Positions 61,992 to 64,000 of a stretch of 64,000 bases of DNA are shown one piece after another. Position numbers and translations under genes: made by a program. The DNA is from Sipunculus nudus (Eukaryota; Annelida; Sipuncula; Golfingiida; Sipunculidae), in contig CM049313.1 of the NCBI GenBank assembly GCA_026874595.1, forward strand, positions 56,065,159-56,129,158, in the 5' to 3' direction. The notes under the pieces are model-generated. The model was given only the letters and a program-made list of their open reading frames with translations, had not been told where the DNA came from and searched no databases. The number at the start of each line of letters is the position of its first letter. Positions within the stretch are counted from its first letter, which is position 1.

Positions 61992-64000
61992 CATGTTCTG
62001 GTCCAAAGACCTTATAAATCAAATGCCGAGTATGAATACCCAGTCTTATTGACCATTTGGCCAATCAATTCAGAGAGAAATATTTTAAAATATTACTGAA
62101 CAGGATATCTGGCTAACAGTTCCAAGAGTGTTTAATGATGTGGTCCTCCTTATGATAACACTTAAACTTAAAAGCTTAGAATTTAAATGAGGGTCAGCTA
62201 GGCAATAGATATCGGTTCAAAATATGTCTGATATCATTCTAACTCGGAAGTGCCATATGTAACAATATTTCCATTTATGGTTCGGTGCAGGACGCGATTA
62301 ATGACGCTCTTACAGACATCGACATAAAAATGCTGTCGTTGTAGTTTTGAAATAATTAAATGGACACTTTTGTAATAAAAATATATAAATTCTCATTTAT
62401 AAAACTATCAATATAAATGCAGTAAAATTTGCATGGTTCAAGAATCGTCGCTTATGTTTGTATTCTTATCTACTGACTTTTCGGACCGTCATACTAGGAA
62501 ATTCATCCGACTTTATTTTGTAAATGAGGGTGCGGTCAGAGCGTTCCCCCGGCTTCTACTTTTAAGAGTACGTGTCTAATGGCCACCGTACTCTCTCCGC
62601 AGATAGAATTCCACCTTGTGACTGTCGTAAGATTTCTTTCTTTTCGTATTTCCGTGCCTTAATCCAACCCTGACCTCTAGAAAATGTTCGAAAGCCTGGG
62701 GGCCCTTTATATATTAAGGAAAACAGTATAAGAAGCGAACTGAAGTGCTGTTTTTCAGCTTTATGTGTGGTTTTTTTTTCTATTTTTTTATTTCTAATTC
62801 TGACGTAGAAAAAGAGGATGCGTGCACCATCTGCACACCCCCTCAATCCTTCCCTGTATAACCATCATTTGACACTTGGGTATACCGGCATTCAAAGACT
62901 TTAAGCAATATTCGGTGTACTACGTTGTGAGCTGTTTCAATTTGCAACGCTAATATAGGAGATACAGCAAAATTACATGTTCATTACAATAGTGCTTTTC
63001 AGATATACTGAATTTGCGACCGCTAATCGATTAATAACGAACTTATTACGTGACTGTCATGACAATAGGCTTTGCAATATTGCTTTCTGGAATGACTTAT
63101 TGTAAGGTGGTACTGAAATGCCGTACTCTGACAATCGCTGATTAATTGGATTAGAGGAATTCTCTGTGCTGTAATCATTCTATATGATCAAATGGTTTTT
63201 TTATATAGCTGACAACGGTATTTTCATCCTTGGTCAAAAATATTTGTGCATAATATTTTTGTCCCTCTCACATAACACAAAAAGCCTGGGTACAAAATTA
63301 CTGGAAAAAATAGAACGTATTGCAAGAAAAAGAGTAACATTGCTTTAAAACAACTAGTAAAACAAGCGACAACTGACCGTTCGTCTATTTTTATCACACA
63401 CTGAATGAGGACGGGGTCAACATATTGCATATGTATATATGCATAGCTGCGGGTCCCATGCCTCCGCATGTAGGACAGTTTGATCATGTCGAAAAAATCA
63501 TGGATGTTTGTACATAAAAAATGTCAAATGTAGTATTCTTGTTCTAACTGAACTGTCAATAAATACATGTGTATAATAAAATGTCGCAATTTGTTTAATA
63601 AAAAAATTAAAAATAAAGTGTTGCAAAAAAGTTGGACGAACCTATCAATAAGAGTCCTTTTTTAGTAGTTCTTAAGAATGGATAGGATCTCATTTAAACT
63701 ACAAAGGGTAATATGGCTCCCTGCATAAGTCATGCGGTGCAATTTATCAGATCAAAATAAATCCTAGCTGAAACACGTATCTGTGAACCCGACTTGCATT
63801 GATAACTTTCTAAAAGGATATGTTTTGATCGGATTTTAACCATTCCTGTTGTCATTTTTTCGTCCTTATCAATCATATCTACGGATCAATGATATCCTTT
63901 ATACGTAAGGTGACATCGTCCGGGTCAGTGATCTGATCGGTTTTTGAAAAGATATAATTTTTAAAAGGTTTCTCAGTGCTGCTGCCATTTAAACAAGAGT
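61992..64000. other. no firmly supported gene
   Basis: AT-rich DNA. A minus-strand frame at 62562-62846 contains a protein-like stretch (RGQGWIKARKYEKKEILRQ, around 62630-62690). It could end in a phase-1 splice site matching the exon at 60269, but the donor (CAAG/GTGGAA) is poor. Nothing else stands out to the end of the window. Confidence 0.35.

Overview
The window is animal nuclear DNA. It is AT-rich and has no long open reading frame: the longest is about 135 codons in 64 kb. It is full of short tandem repeats and of the remains of non-autonomous mobile elements. Bacterial features such as operons and ribosome binding sites are absent. The repeats are of the kind common in lophotrochozoan, especially molluscan, genomes: tRNA-derived SINEs, short elements bounded by a GGCGGATCCAGG motif, elements with a terminal hairpin and internal tandem repeats, and one Helitron-like 3' end. 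A mollusc, perhaps a bivalve, is my best guess. That rests on recognising repeat style, not on any marker gene.

Layout. 0-12 kb: mostly unique AT-rich DNA. It holds a degenerate SINE (1.2 kb), three copies of one interspersed repeat (1.7-4.1 kb), a GGCGGATCC-type element (7.5 kb), a MITE-like element with ~30-bp inverted ends (7.8-8.2 kb), a duplicated pair of DR1 nuclear-receptor-like motifs (10.6 kb) and the best SINE copy (10.9-11.3 kb). 12-30 kb: (TA)n and (ATT)n arrays, two clusters of promoter/enhancer-like motifs (12.6 and 13.3 kb), a 31-bp minisatellite (14.7 kb) and two weak coding candidates on the minus strand (17.0 and 24.7 kb). 30-34 kb: a third SINE, then a GC-rich 2.2-kb structure made of nested inverted repeats. 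34-47 kb: tRNA-like SINE heads, two more GGCGGATCC-type elements, a three-unit ~215-bp tandem array with a detached fragment 2.5 kb away, and a probable solo LTR. 47-58 kb: microsatellites, a fourth GGCGGATCC-type element, a 1.5-kb hairpin-bounded element with ~320-bp internal tandem repeats, and a (CCGT)n repeat. 58-64 kb: the best coding candidate, a probable 3'-terminal exon on the minus strand (59.9-60.3 kb), a second hairpin-bounded element of the same family and a Helitron-like 3' end.

No complete gene, tRNA gene, rRNA or CRISPR array can be supported. The window is best read as intergenic or intronic DNA, possibly containing the last exon of a minus-strand gene. The most distinctive observation is that the two hairpin-bounded elements (52.6 and 61.0 kb) share a core and an architecture but have different terminal hairpins. 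In each, one hairpin arm is repeated at the far end.
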